Shown: positions 18,108 to 26,430, numbered from the stretch's first letter. The stretch: 64,000 nt of DNA from an uncultured Solobacterium sp. (GCA_900552125.1 URYK01000008.1:16792-80791); one strand, 5' to 3'. Notes: a model not told the origin generated them from the sequence alone. Translations and numbers: made by a program.

Positions 18108-18221
18108 GGTGCAGTTACCCTGATACCATATTATCTTTTTACTATATCTCGATGCAATCTGATATCAGATTTAAAACTGCACCGAGCTGTTATCTCGAAG
18201 AAACCCCAACACCTGAGTTCC
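18108..18221 (-). other. structured noncoding element upstream of the methyltransferase gene
   Basis: Read on the minus strand, three hairpins lie inside or next to a long-range helix: GGAACUC/GGGUUUC (18215-18221 with 18200-18206, two G-U pairs), CGAG/CUCG (18194-18197 with 18183-18186) and the palindrome ATCTGATATCAGAT (18157-18170). GGTGCAGTT (18175-18183) pairs with AACTGCACC (18108-18116), which is followed by TTTTA. The G-U pairs form only in minus-strand RNA. It resembles a leader with a terminator-like closing helix. I could not match it to a riboswitch class I know. Confidence 0.45.
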
Positions 18222-18235
18222 CCCCTTTCATTTTA

Positions 18236-18259
18236 GAAAAAAGCTACACTACGTAGCTT
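18236..18259 (-). terminator. terminator of darA
   Basis: AAGCTAC/GTAGCTT (18241-18247 with 18253-18259) followed on the minus strand by TTTTCTAAAA, eight bases past the stop codon. Confidence 0.85.
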
Positions 18260-18267
18260 TCATAAAA

Positions 18268-18591
18268 TTATAACTTAATAAATTTTTCTACATCAATAAC
18301 GAAAATTGTAGCTCCTCCTACTTGTACTTCCACTGGGAAAGATGCATATCTTCCAATATCGTATGATGCGGTGCTAGGAACAACTTCCGTACGGCGTCTA
18401 CTATATTCTCCAATTACTTCGATTGCTCTTTCAACTTTATCATCATCTGTACCAACGATTAAAGTTGTATTCCCTGCACGAAGAAAACCTCCGGTAGTAG
18501 CTAATCTAGTAACTTGATAATTTTCTTTTGTTAACGCACTAGATACAGCTGGGCTGTCATCATTTGACATAATAGCTAAGATTAGTTTCAT
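18268..18591 (-). CDS. darA: cyclic-di-AMP receptor, PII-like (DarA/YaaQ)
   Basis: A 107-residue PII-like trimer that binds c-di-AMP. The matching features are the N-terminal MKLILAI strand, the family hallmark RLATTGGFLRAGNTTLIVG, and the C-terminal PVEVQVGGATIFVIDVEKF. The T-loop region (RRTEVVPSTASYDIGRY) is short. The start at 18591 puts AGGAG nine bases upstream; a second ATG two codons earlier would sit too close to it. Unlike Bacillus, it is not linked here to tmk or holB and has its own terminator. c-di-AMP controls potassium and wall homeostasis; the output partner is unknown. Confidence 0.93.
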   Translation of the reverse strand: MKLILAIMSNDDSPAVSSALTKENYQVTRLATTGGFLRAGNTTLIVGTDDDKVERAIEVIGEYSRRRTEVVPSTASYDIGRYASFPVEVQVGGATIFVIDVEKFIKL

Positions 18592-18863
18592 AAACATTCG
18601 CTCCTCTCTTACTTTCTATATGTTAATTCTATCACTAATATTACTGTTTTACAAATAATAAATTTCTAATACACAAATGTATGAGCTTACGATTTTTATT
18701 CTTTTATCTTTAACCGCTAAACAAAATATCCATAAATTTTTCTCAATTTATACAATCAAAGATTACATGATTTCATGAAAACGCAATCATTTATTACCTT
18801 TATTTAGCCAATTTCTTAAATCTTTATGAACTTAGATTATAAACAACAACTTTCTTTTTTGTG

Positions 18864-18872
18864 TGCTATAAT
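18864..18872 (+). promoter_or_regulatory. extended -10 promoter of the patatin-like gene
   Basis: TGCTATAAT (18864-18872), 24 bases before the ATG, with no good -35. The same TGCTATA(A/C)T element precedes the genes at 40292 (40254-40262) and 42353 (42321-42329). The 305-base divergent spacer 18592-18896 shows nothing else. Confidence 0.6.
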
Positions 18873-18896
18873 AAGTACCAAAAGGAAGTGAAACTG

Positions 18897-19745
18897 ATGG
18901 AAAAGTTAGGTCTTGTTTTAGAAGGTGGCGGTATGCGTGGTGTCTATACAACAGGTGTACTAGACTTTTTAATGGAACAGAATATATATACAGATGGAGT
19001 TATTGGTGTTAGCGCAGGGGCATGTCATGCCTGCAGTTATGCATCAAAACAAATTGGAAGAGCTTATCGTGTTAATACTGCTTATTTAAAAGATAAACGT
19101 TATATGGGAATTTCTTCTTTAATTAAAACCGGAGATTATTTTGGGGCAAAATTTGTTTATGATGAGATTCCGAATACACTAGATCTTTATGATTTCGATG
19201 CTTTTAATACTTCAAATATAAAACTATATGCAGTAGTAACTAATCTTGAAACAGGAAAACCAGAATACAAACAATGTATAAACATGAAACAAGATGTTAT
19301 TTATGTTCGCGCATCTGCCTCTTTACCATTACTATCAAAACCTGTAGAAATAGATGGCAAAAAATATTTAGATGGTGGCGTGTCTGACAGTATTCCAATC
19401 CATAAATTCAGAGAAATGGGATATACTAAAAATATTATCGTATTAACACAATGTAAGGAATATCGTAAAGGAAAGAATAATCTGCTTCCGTTAATTCGTA
19501 AACGTTATAAAAAGTATCCTGCATTTGTACATGCGATGGAAACTAGACATATGAACTATAACCGTACATTAGATGAATTGTCTTTAATGGAAAAAGAAGG
19601 AAGTGTATTTATAATTCGCCCAAGTACTCCAGTAGACATATCTAGACTAGAAAAAAATGAAACAAAATTAAAAGCTTTATATAAACAGGGTTATGAAGAT
19701 GCAAAAAAACAGCTTAATGCTTTAATGGAATTTATCGCAAAATAA
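18897..19745 (+). CDS. patatin-like phospholipase (YjjU type)
   Basis: A 282-residue Ser/Asp dyad hydrolase. The oxyanion loop is GGGMRG (near residue 10), the nucleophile is in GVSAGA (near 40), and the Asp is in LDGGVSD (about 162). These are all the patatin hallmarks, so it is probably active on phospholipids or acyl lipids in the cytoplasm. GGAAGTG precedes the ATG at 18897; an in-frame ATG 12 codons earlier overlaps the promoter. Transcribed alone and followed by a terminator. The physiological substrate is unknown. Confidence 0.9.
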   Translation: MEKLGLVLEGGGMRGVYTTGVLDFLMEQNIYTDGVIGVSAGACHACSYASKQIGRAYRVNTAYLKDKRYMGISSLIKTGDYFGAKFVYDEIPNTLDLYDFDAFNTSNIKLYAVVTNLETGKPEYKQCINMKQDVIYVRASASLPLLSKPVEIDGKKYLDGGVSDSIPIHKFREMGYTKNIIVLTQCKEYRKGKNNLLPLIRKRYKKYPAFVHAMETRHMNYNRTLDELSLMEKEGSVFIIRPSTPVDISRLEKNETKLKALYKQGYEDAKKQLNALMEFIAK

Positions 19746-19754
19746 CCAATAATA

Positions 19755-19784
19755 TCGTCAGACATTTACGTTTGACGATTTTTT
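19755..19784 (+). terminator. terminator of the patatin-like gene
   Basis: TCGTCAGAC/GTTTGACGA (19755-19763 with 19770-19778, one G-U) followed by TTTTTTA. Confidence 0.85.
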
Positions 19785-19816
19785 ATACTATAATAATCTT
19801 AAAGGGGATGATAATA

Positions 19817-20314
19817 ATGAAACACTTATATCTCATTGGAGGTACGATGGGTGTAGGCAAAACTACAGTATGCCAAGCTCTTAATAAAGAATTGCACAAT
19901 AGTGTATTTCTTGACGGTGACTGGTGCTGGAATGCTGATCCATTTCAAGTAAACGAAGAGACAAAACAGCTTGTTCTAGATAACATCATTCATATATTAA
20001 ATAATTTTATTCATTGTTCCTGTTATGAGAATATTATTTTTTGCTGGGTAATGCACGAACAAAGTATCATTGATACTATTCTTGATGCATTAGACACACA
20101 AAATATAAAAGTTATAAAAATTTCCCTATTAACAGATGAAAACAGTCTAAGAAATCGTTTAACACAAGATATTCAAAGTGGAATACGAACAGTGGATGTG
20201 GTGGAAAGAAGCTTATCCAGATTACCCCTTTATCAGAAACTAGATACGATAAAAATAGATACATCGAACAAGACTATCGCCACAATTTTAAGTGAAATAA
20301 AGGAGATATTATGA
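19817..20314 (+). CDS. P-loop nucleotide kinase-like protein
   Basis: A 165-residue small P-loop protein. Walker A is GGTMGVGKTTV at residues 7-17; DGDWCW and a later VVERSLSRLP segment suit the nucleotide/shikimate kinase type with a short lid. The start at 19817 follows AAAGGGGATG. It is the first gene of a three-gene operon and shares an ATGA overlap with the acetyltransferase that follows. Such P-loop proteins next to GNAT genes are often annotated as AAA or adenylylate-kinase-like proteins of unknown substrate; I cannot say more. Confidence 0.75.
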   Translation: MKHLYLIGGTMGVGKTTVCQALNKELHNSVFLDGDWCWNADPFQVNEETKQLVLDNIIHILNNFIHCSCYENIIFCWVMHEQSIIDTILDALDTQNIKVIKISLLTDENSLRNRLTQDIQSGIRTVDVVERSLSRLPLYQKLDTIKIDTSNKTIATILSEIKEIL

Positions 20315-20802
20315 TAAAAGAAATTATTGAAGAAAATGAAAAAGCGACAATTTCCTCAACTATTCTACATGCTTTACCCGAATGGTTTGGACTACCAGAA
20401 AGTACAAAACAATATATTACAAACAGTAGAAATCTGACCTTCTTTGCATATATAGAAGATCATCATCCATTAGGTTTTATCGCATTGAAAGAAATAAGTC
20501 CCCATACAGTAGAAATCTACGTTATGGGTGTTTTAAAAGATTTTCACAAAAAAGGAATAGGAAAAAAGCTGTTCATAGCTGCAGAAGAATATGCAAGAGA
20601 TGCTGGCTATAGCTTTATACAAGTAAAAACAGTAAAAGAAGGCATTTATCCTGAATATGATATCACGAATCATTTTTATCAGAAAATGGGATTTTTAGAA
20701 TTTGAATGCATACCAGATTTATGGGATGAGTGGAATCCATGTCAGATTTACATTAAATCGCTCTTGAATCTAAATAAAGGAGAAATACTATGCGAAAGGT
20801 AA
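20311..20802 (+). CDS. GNAT-family N-acetyltransferase
   Basis: A 163-residue acetyl-CoA-dependent acetyltransferase. The GNAT core is visible: strand 4 VEIYVMGVLKDF, the pyrophosphate-binding loop HKKGIGKKLF (about 88-97) and the late FYQKMGFLEFE segment. The ATG overlaps the stop of the kinase-like gene, with AAAGGAG upstream, so the two are translationally coupled. Its 3' end overlaps the next gene by 13 bases. The acceptor (small molecule, antibiotic or protein) is not indicated. Confidence 0.88.
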   Translation: MIKEIIEENEKATISSTILHALPEWFGLPESTKQYITNSRNLTFFAYIEDHHPLGFIALKEISPHTVEIYVMGVLKDFHKKGIGKKLFIAAEEYARDAGYSFIQVKTVKEGIYPEYDITNHFYQKMGFLEFECIPDLWDEWNPCQIYIKSLLNLNKGEILCER

Positions 20803-21320
20803 TTTTATATATAAGCATGAGTCTAGATGGCTATATTGCAGATAAGAATGGCAGTGTAGACTGGCTACAAGGACAGGATTCACATGTAGAGACAAAAGAC
20901 ACCTATTCTATTTTCATAAAAGATGTTGATACCGTAATCATGGGATGGAATACCTATTCACAAATCATACATGAACTTTCCCCTGATAAATGGGTCTACG
21001 ATAACCTAACAAGTTATGTCCTTACACACCGAAACATACAATCAAAAGAAAAGATAATATTCATGAATGATAATCCTTGGCACTTAGTCAAAAAACTACA
21101 AGAGAAAGCTGGAAAAGATATTTGGATATGTGGAGGAGCCAATATTATTCAGCCTCTCATTAAGGAAAATATGATTGATGAATATCACATCGCAATTATT
21201 CCTACATTATTAGGCAGTGGTATCCGTCTATTTGAATCTATGCCAAAAGAAATACCACTTAGACTGAAACACAAACAAATATACAATGGTATAACGGAGC
21301 TTACTTATACAAGACGATAA
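20790..21320 (+). CDS. dihydrofolate reductase-family protein (RibD C-terminal-like)
   Basis: A 176-residue NADPH-dependent reductase-like protein. MSLDGYIADKNGSVDWL at the N-terminus, VIMGWNTYSQI, and DIWICGGANIIQPL are hallmarks of the YwjB/YyaP type within the RibD C-terminal/DHFR superfamily. It lacks the deaminase half of RibD, so it is not riboflavin synthesis itself. It is third in the operon, overlapping the GNAT gene by 13 bases, with AAAGGAG before the ATG. A long imperfect hairpin follows. The substrate is unknown. Confidence 0.85.
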   Translation: MRKVILYISMSLDGYIADKNGSVDWLQGQDSHVETKDTYSIFIKDVDTVIMGWNTYSQIIHELSPDKWVYDNLTSYVLTHRNIQSKEKIIFMNDNPWHLVKKLQEKAGKDIWICGGANIIQPLIKENMIDEYHIAIIPTLLGSGIRLFESMPKEIPLRLKHKQIYNGITELTYTRR

Positions 21321-21359
21321 GAAATTAGAGATTTTCTCTAAAATATATTCACTATGACT

Positions 21360-21418
21360 AAAAAAGAGGCTTTAACGAAATAACTTTAATTTAATAAGTT
21401 GCTTCGTCAGCTTTTTTG
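21360..21418. terminator. long imperfect hairpin, probable terminator of the kinase-GNAT-reductase operon
   Basis: An A-run with GGCTTTAACGAAATAACTT pairs imperfectly with AAGTTGCTTCGTCAGCTTTTTT. The right arm ends in TTTTTT on the plus strand. It overlaps the tail of the prgI-like remnant on the other strand. Confidence 0.55.
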
Positions 21419-21492
21419 CATAAAAAAATCACATCCTTTAGAGCAATTGCTTCCGTATAATTTTGTATTTCTCGATTAATTTTTACTTTCAA
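21391..21492 (-). pseudogene. PrgI-like conjugation protein, N-terminal remnant
   Basis: A 33-codon frame beginning at TTG 21492, preceded by AAAGGAG. It reads (M)KVKINREIQNYTEAIALKD and then ends in VIFLCKKADEATY. The first 16 or so residues match the PrgI family start (KVKINREI-x-x-YTE), part of the type IV secretion set in Gram-positive conjugative elements; the membrane segments that should follow are missing. I infer a deletion scar of an integrative conjugative element. Confidence 0.5.
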
Positions 21493-21520
21493 TGTGATTT
21501 TCTCCTTTGCCATTAGAACA

Positions 21521-21552
21521 AACAAAAATCGCCACCGATAATAAGTGACGAT
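21521..21552 (-). terminator. terminator of the toxin-antitoxin operon
   Basis: The minus strand reads ATCGTCAC-N9-GTGGCGAT (21528-21552, one G-U) followed by TTTTTG. Confidence 0.8.
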
Positions 21553-21573
21553 CTTCTAATACATTATTTAATT

Positions 21574-21888
21574 TTATTTCATTAGCCAATCATAATTTTG
21601 GTGACAATCTATGATATAGTCAACGTAAACTTTATCATCTTTGATTTGATAAAGAACAATATACCATTTTTTAACAAATATTTTACGATATTTATTTGGT
21701 GTAATATAAGGTTCATTAAAGAAAGGAAAACGTTGGGGCATTTGATTAAGAGAACGCATAGCATCCATAATTTTTTTCATATCCTTTGCCACATCTTTAT
21801 TCACTTTAGTCATAAAACGAATGTGTGAAGCTAGTATTCTTCTTGCTCTATCTGAAATAATTACTTTGTAATGTTGGTCTACGTTCAT
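21574..21888 (-). CDS. type II toxin of the RelE/ParE superfamily
   Basis: A 104-residue small basic protein with the RelE/ParE pattern: YKVIISDRARRILASHIRF at the start, a central amphipathic pair of helices, and NKYRKIFVKKWYIVLYQI-x-x-DKVYVDYIID strands near the end. It either cuts mRNA on the ribosome or inhibits gyrase; which one cannot be decided by eye. Its ATG overlaps the antitoxin stop codon (ATGA), the usual coupling. It is second in the operon. Confidence 0.88.
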   Translation of the reverse strand: MNVDQHYKVIISDRARRILASHIRFMTKVNKDVAKDMKKIMDAMRSLNQMPQRFPFFNEPYITPNKYRKIFVKKWYIVLYQIKDDKVYVDYIIDCHQNYDWLMK

Positions 21889-22157
21889 ACACTATACCTC
21901 GCAATAACACCATCAAGGTATTCATCAAGTTCGTCTAGTATACAACCCATATTACCTGCCATTCGATCTTCTTTAACTGCTAAAAGTTCTTCACGAAGTT
22001 TCAACATTTGTTCTCTACGATTAAACGCTTCGATATCCATGATAACCAGATCACCTTCGCCATTTTTTGTAAAGTAGATAGGTTCTCCAGTTTTTTTACA
22101 TATTTCAGCAATTTCATTGTAATTTTGTCTTATCGCAGCAGATGGACGGATATTCAT
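21885..22157 (-). CDS. type II antitoxin, Phd/YefM family
   Basis: A 90-residue antitoxin. The N-terminal DNA-binding part shows IRPSAAIRQNYNEIAEICKKTGEPIYFTKNGEGDLVIMD, the classic Phd/YefM core. The C-terminal half is charged and likely disordered until bound to the toxin. The start at 22157 is set by AAGGAGG seven bases upstream; an earlier ATG overlaps that site. It is expected to repress its own promoter with the toxin. The 257-base spacer up to 22414 holds only this promoter and a terminator. Confidence 0.92.
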   Translation of the reverse strand: MNIRPSAAIRQNYNEIAEICKKTGEPIYFTKNGEGDLVIMDIEAFNRREQMLKLREELLAVKEDRMAGNMGCILDELDEYLDGVIARYSV

Positions 22158-22321
22158 AAACAGACCTCCTTGCATTCGCATAGTGTAATTCTATATACAT
22201 TATACCTAAATGTTACAACATAATCAGTAAGAGTCCCATCTTTTTTCTAATGACTGAAGTGAAACAGTAATTTGAGTTCTGACCTCTATTTTCTCAGCTT
22301 TGTACACCTAAAAAGGTTAGG

Positions 22322-22369
22322 CATAAAAAATGCAATGCTTATCAGTAGTTTATTCATACTGAGCATTGC
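22322..22369. terminator. bidirectional terminator
   Basis: GCAATGCT/AGCATTGC (22332-22339 with 22362-22369) and inner CAGTA/TACTG pairing, with T-runs on both sides. It serves the lipoprotein gene on the minus strand. Confidence 0.82.
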
Positions 22370-22414
22370 CTTTTTTGATTTTTATTGTTTAGACTAATAG
22401 TTAAAGCTCCTCTT

Positions 22415-23329
22415 TTAGTCTAGATATTGTAAAGGAATTATTGAAATAGGTGCTAAATCAGGAATATCATTTCCATCATCATGGATTGCGTACATGCCAT
22501 TCACCATTAAACTAACCTTATCCCCTTTTGTTAGTCCATAAGGAATATAAACATCTTCAGCATATACACTATCTAAACATAGTTCTAATCTTTCATCATC
22601 ATATAGCTGCTGTTCAGATGAAGGCTGAAATATAATCTTTTCCTCCGTAATTTCTTCTATAGTTGCTTCTATACGAGTATATTCTTCATATTTAGATGAA
22701 ATCATCACATCTTCTGTTTCACTCTTTTCCCAATCCTTATCCGTTAAACTTATACTCTCATATGGGAATAAAGCTTTTGAGACAATATTTCCACTATTTA
22801 GATTTTGTATAGTCACTTCCACACAAGCGTTACTATCTCCTGTCTGTAAAACTCGATTAGCATTTATTAGACTAATGATTCCTAATATATTTATACCTGT
22901 ATCAAATGTATCATCTGAGAAAACATCCTGCATACTTTTTTGATTCATAAGTATTGAGAGCGTTTTATAATCATCACCTACATTAACGTCAAACCCTTTT
23001 TCAATCGAAGAAAATTCATCAATGGCTTGCTGAAGCAGCTTGTCGTTTTGCGCAATAAGTGCATTTTTCTGTTGTTCACTAGCTTCCACAATCAAATATT
23101 CTCCATCTAAATATGCTTTTTCACCGTACTCTTTTCCAATGTCAATAGTTTGATTATCACTAGATTGATAGGACATTAAATCCTCATAATACTCTTTACC
23201 TAAGAACCAGCTATAATAACTCGCAAATCGATATTCTTTTACTTCATCTATTTTTTCCTCTTTATCTTTTGAACTACATCCGCATAAAATTATTAAAAAA
23301 GTAAGTGCTATAATACTGATCTTCCTCAC
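22415..23329 (-). CDS. lipoprotein of unknown function
   Basis: A 304-residue exported lipoprotein. The signal peptide ends in the lipobox ILCGC-SS, with lipidated Cys18. The start codon is GTG (23329), with AAAGGAG eight bases upstream. The mature protein begins with a charged linker and includes a central helical part (about 65-130) and C-terminal beta segments such as VYAEDVYIPYGLTKGDKVSLMVNG. No catalytic motif was recognised. It sits alone between terminators, attached to the outer face of the membrane. Confidence 0.75.
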   Translation of the reverse strand: MRKISIIALTFLIILCGCSSKDKEEKIDEVKEYRFASYYSWFLGKEYYEDLMSYQSSDNQTIDIGKEYGEKAYLDGEYLIVEASEQQKNALIAQNDKLLQQAIDEFSSIEKGFDVNVGDDYKTLSILMNQKSMQDVFSDDTFDTGINILGIISLINANRVLQTGDSNACVEVTIQNLNSGNIVSKALFPYESISLTDKDWEKSETEDVMISSKYEEYTRIEATIEEITEEKIIFQPSSEQQLYDDERLELCLDSVYAEDVYIPYGLTKGDKVSLMVNGMYAIHDDGNDIPDLAPISIIPLQYLD

Positions 23330-23430
23330 TATATCATCTCCTTTAGTTATATTTTAATATAATCTTTAAAGGAATGAAACAAAGCAAAATAGAAAAAGTG
23401 AATGTAAATCTTTATTAAGCAAATTGAGAA

Positions 23431-23457
23431 AAATAAAAGTGCCATAATAGCACTTTT
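23431..23457 (-). terminator. terminator of ychF
   Basis: AAAAGTGC/GCACTTTT (23435-23442 with 23450-23457) followed by ATTTTTC on the minus strand and overlapping the ychF stop codon. Confidence 0.82.
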
Positions 23458-24559
23458 ATACATTAAATCTAAAATGAAGAATATCTCCATCCTGTACTTC
23501 GTATTCTTTTCCTTCTAAACGAAGTTTTCCTGCTTCTTTAACAGCCTGTTCACTTTCTAACTGATCAATATCTTCAAACTTGTAACATTCTGCACGAATA
23601 AATCCTTTTTCAAAATCTGAATGGATAACTCCTGCACATTGTGGAGCTAACATTCCTCTATGGAATGTCCAAGCACGACATTCATCTTCACCTGCAGTTA
23701 AGAATGTACAAAGATCTAAAATACGATAAGCTGTTTTTATCACATTATCTAATCCGCTTTCTTTAATGCCTAATTCATTTAAGAATTCAGTTTTTTCTTC
23801 TTTATCTAATTCAGAAAGTTCTTCTTCAATTTTTGCACAGACAGGAACTACTTCATTGTGTTCGCTATCAGCTAATTCTTTTACTTTCTGATAATATGGA
23901 TTAGCTTCTGGATCCGCAATATCTTCATCTGACATATTCGCAATATAGATCATTGGTTTGATAGTTAATAAGCTAAATGCTTTAATAAGAGCTAATTCTT
24001 CTTTATCCAAATCTACACTACGAGCAGGTTTTCCTGCCTCTAACGCTTCCTTTAATTTCTTCAATACTGCAACTTCCGCTAATGCATCTTTATCTTTATT
24101 AGTAACTGCTTTACGCTCTACTTTAGCTAAACGATTATCAATTGTCTGTAAATCTGCCATGATAAGTTCCAGATTGATGATTTCAATATCACGGATAGGA
24201 TCTACGCTACCTTCCACATGAGTAATATCTGCATCATCGAAACAACGCACAACATGACAGATGGCATCAGTTAAACGAATATTGCTTAAGAACTGATTAC
24301 CTAGACCTTCTCCTTTGCTGGCACCTTTTACTAATCCCGCAATATCAGTAAATTCAAATGTTGTATATATTGTTTTTTTGGGGTGGAATAATTCCACAAG
24401 ACGATCAATTCTATGATCAGGTACTTCTACAACTCCCACATTTGGCTGAATCGTCGCAAATGGATAGTTTGCAGCTTCTACCTGGCTTTTTGTAATGGCG
24501 TTAAATAATGTGGATTTTCCTACATTAGGTAATCCAACAATTCCTGCTGTTAATGGCAT
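23456..24559 (-). CDS. ychF: YchF/OLA1-family ATPase
   Basis: A 367-residue translational-factor-class P-loop protein that, in this family, prefers ATP to GTP and is linked to ribosomes and the oxidative-stress response. Seen here are G1 (GLPNVGKSTLFN), the switch region (YTTFEFTDIAGLVKGASKGEGLGNQFL), IYIANMSD in place of the usual NKxD, a coiled insertion (about 130-200), and the C-terminal TGS-like domain ending GDILHFRFNV. Normal length. Followed downstream by DUF951 and folD genes on the same strand, as ychF-DUF951 are in other Bacillota. Confidence 0.97.
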   Translation of the reverse strand: MPLTAGIVGLPNVGKSTLFNAITKSQVEAANYPFATIQPNVGVVEVPDHRIDRLVELFHPKKTIYTTFEFTDIAGLVKGASKGEGLGNQFLSNIRLTDAICHVVRCFDDADITHVEGSVDPIRDIEIINLELIMADLQTIDNRLAKVERKAVTNKDKDALAEVAVLKKLKEALEAGKPARSVDLDKEELALIKAFSLLTIKPMIYIANMSDEDIADPEANPYYQKVKELADSEHNEVVPVCAKIEEELSELDKEEKTEFLNELGIKESGLDNVIKTAYRILDLCTFLTAGEDECRAWTFHRGMLAPQCAGVIHSDFEKGFIRAECYKFEDIDQLESEQAVKEAGKLRLEGKEYEVQDGDILHFRFNV

Positions 24560-24635
24560 ATTTATCCTTCCTCTCGCTACATCATTTTATCTTTTTTTTC
24601 ATGCATATGCAAGTATATATTCTCACTCAATAACC

Positions 24636-24663
24636 CTTAAAAAAACATCATCACTGATGTTTT
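24636..24663 (-). terminator. terminator of the dtd-folD-DUF951 operon
   Basis: AAAACATCA/TGATGTTTT (24642-24650 with 24655-24663) followed by TTTAAGGG on the minus strand, overlapping the DUF951 stop codon. Confidence 0.8.
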
Positions 24664-24868
24664 AATCTTCTTTTGGAGCTTTTTCAACTACTTTCTTTAA
24701 TTTCTTCTCAAATTCAACTCGTGGAAATAATACACTAGTACCACAGCCTAAGCACTTTATACGAATATCAGCACCCATACGAATAATTTTCCAATGTTTA
24801 GATTTATGACAAGGGTGTTCTTTTTTCATTTCGACGATATCATTTAAATCATAATCTTTATTCACCAT
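24662..24868 (-). CDS. DUF951 family protein
   Basis: A 68-residue protein of the DUF951 family, found in most Bacillota next to ychF. The key features are VEMKKEHPCHKSKHW and IRIKCLGCGTSVLFPRVEFEKK, with Cys/His residues that could bind a metal. Function unknown. AGGAGG precedes the ATG and lies inside the end of folD, which it overlaps by 11 bases, so the genes are coupled. Confidence 0.9.
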   Translation of the reverse strand: MVNKDYDLNDIVEMKKEHPCHKSKHWKIIRMGADIRIKCLGCGTSVLFPRVEFEKKLKKVVEKAPKED

Positions 24869-25730
24869 GAATTATTCCTCCTGCTTCTCTTTTCTGATAG
24901 GATTGAAAAGTATTTTCTAATAGCATCGCAATTGTCATTGGACCAACCCCTTTGGGAACCGGAGTAATCCAAGATGCTTTATCTTTTACCGTTTCAAAAT
25001 CAACATCTCCGCATAATTTACCATCTACTCGATTAATCCCTACATCAATTACGACAGCTCCTTCTTTTACCCAGTTTTCTTTGATTAAACGAGGCTGTCC
25101 TACAGATGCGATCAAAATATCAGCACGAGAACAAATTTCTTCAATGTGCTCTGTTTTTGAATGGCATACGGTTACAGTTGCGTTATGATTTAACAACAGC
25201 TGTGCGATAGGTTTCCCTACAATGTTACTGCGTCCAACTACAACAGCTTGCTTTCCTCTTAAGTCATGATATCCTATTTTATCTAATAAACACATAATTC
25301 CTTTAGGTGTACATGGAAGAAAGGTTTCTTTCTGTAACATCATTTTACCTATATTAAATGGATGAAAACCATCTACATCTTTCATTGGATCAATTGCAAA
25401 TAATATTTTTGATTCATCAATATGTTTTGGTAATGGTAATTGTACTAGAATACCATCTACACTATCATCCTGATTTAATTTATTGATTTCCATCAATAAT
25501 TCTTCTTCTGTTGTATCTTCACTTAAGCGATGTAATATATTTTCCATACCAATTTCATTACATGCTTTTTCCTTCCCTTTCACATAGGATAGACTGGCTG
25601 GATTATCCCCCACTAACACAACTACAAGCTTTGGTATACGTCTATTCTGCGCTTTTAGCTGTTCTATTTCTTCTTTCAATGAAACGCGAATATCTTTTGC
25701 GATTTCATTACCATATATAATTTGTCCCAT
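24858..25730 (-). CDS. folD: bifunctional methylenetetrahydrofolate dehydrogenase/methenyltetrahydrofolate cyclohydrolase
   Basis: A 290-residue enzyme interconverting 5,10-methylene-, 5,10-methenyl- and 10-formyl-tetrahydrofolate in one-carbon metabolism. The signatures are SYVKGKEKACNEIGM with the catalytic Lys, VDGILVQLPLPKHI, VVVGRSNIVGKP and the closing TPVPKGVGPMTIAMLLENT. The start at 25730 follows TAGGAGG; an ATG 8 codons upstream lies before that site. Ten bases separate it from dtd, and it overlaps DUF951, so dtd-folD-DUF951 form an operon. Confidence 0.97.
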   Translation of the reverse strand: MGQIIYGNEIAKDIRVSLKEEIEQLKAQNRRIPKLVVVLVGDNPASLSYVKGKEKACNEIGMENILHRLSEDTTEEELLMEINKLNQDDSVDGILVQLPLPKHIDESKILFAIDPMKDVDGFHPFNIGKMMLQKETFLPCTPKGIMCLLDKIGYHDLRGKQAVVVGRSNIVGKPIAQLLLNHNATVTVCHSKTEHIEEICSRADILIASVGQPRLIKENWVKEGAVVIDVGINRVDGKLCGDVDFETVKDKASWITPVPKGVGPMTIAMLLENTFQSYQKREAGGIIHGE

Positions 25731-25740
25731 ATTATTCCTC

Positions 25741-26187
25741 CTACCATTCTTCACTATCTAACATGATTGTAATTGGACCATCATTCAACAATTCTACCTT
25801 CATATCAGCTCCAAAGATACCTGTTTCTACATGTATGTCATAACTTCTTAATTCTTCATTAAAGCGTTCATACATTGGTTCTGCTATATCACCTTTTGCG
25901 GCTCTTTCGAATCCAGGACGCCTTCCTTTCTTACAATCGGCATATAAAGTAAATTGTGATATCGACAATATCTGTCCATTTACATCTTCTAATCCTTTAT
26001 TCATTTTACCTTGTTCATCTTCAAAAACACGCAGCTGAGCGCATTTTCTAGCCATTTTCTTTATGATTTCCTCTGTATCTGAAGGAGTAATCCCTACTAG
26101 TAATAAAAAGCCTTGAGGAATACTCCCCACAATATTTCCATCAACTTTTACACTTGCATGTTTTACTCTTTGTAATAAAACTCTCAT
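25741..26187 (-). CDS. dtd: D-aminoacyl-tRNA deacylase
   Basis: A 148-residue proofreading enzyme that removes D-amino acids (and Gly) from mischarged tRNAs. It begins with the family pattern [23 protein letters not shown] matches the SQFTL active-site motif, [10 protein letters not shown] follows, and the [11 protein letters not shown] cis-Pro motif is near the end. The start at 26187 is fixed by TGGAGTG; an earlier ATG would add 17 residues not found in the family. It opens the dtd-folD-DUF951 operon. Confidence 0.95.
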   Translation of the reverse strand: MRVLLQRVKHASVKVDGNIVGSIPQGFLLLVGITPSDTEEIIKKMARKCAQLRVFEDEQGKMNKGLEDVNGQILSISQFTLYADCKKGRRPGFERAAKGDIAEPMYERFNEELRSYDIHVETGIFGADMKVELLNDGPITIMLDSEEW

Positions 26188-26430
26188 ATCATCACTCCAT
26201 ACTTTCCTTAGTATACCGTAAGTTTGTGACAAAAACAATAATCTTTGTAAAAATCAAAAAAGGATAGAAGATAATGCATTTCTACCCTTATCATTATGAT
26301 CTTTTCTTCCTTGTCAATATGCGAGATTGAAGTACTATTAATTATTCCTGCAATGCTTTTACTATTTTATCTCTAAGTTCTTCCTCTACTTTTACTAAAT
26401 CCATTGCTTTATGCACATTTATTCAGTCAA

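Noticed and set aside
26342..26404. 21-codon frame downstream of dtd (MDLVKVEEELRDKIVKALQE)
   Set aside because: Protein-like, but no ribosome binding site and an in-frame stop just upstream; at most a remnant.
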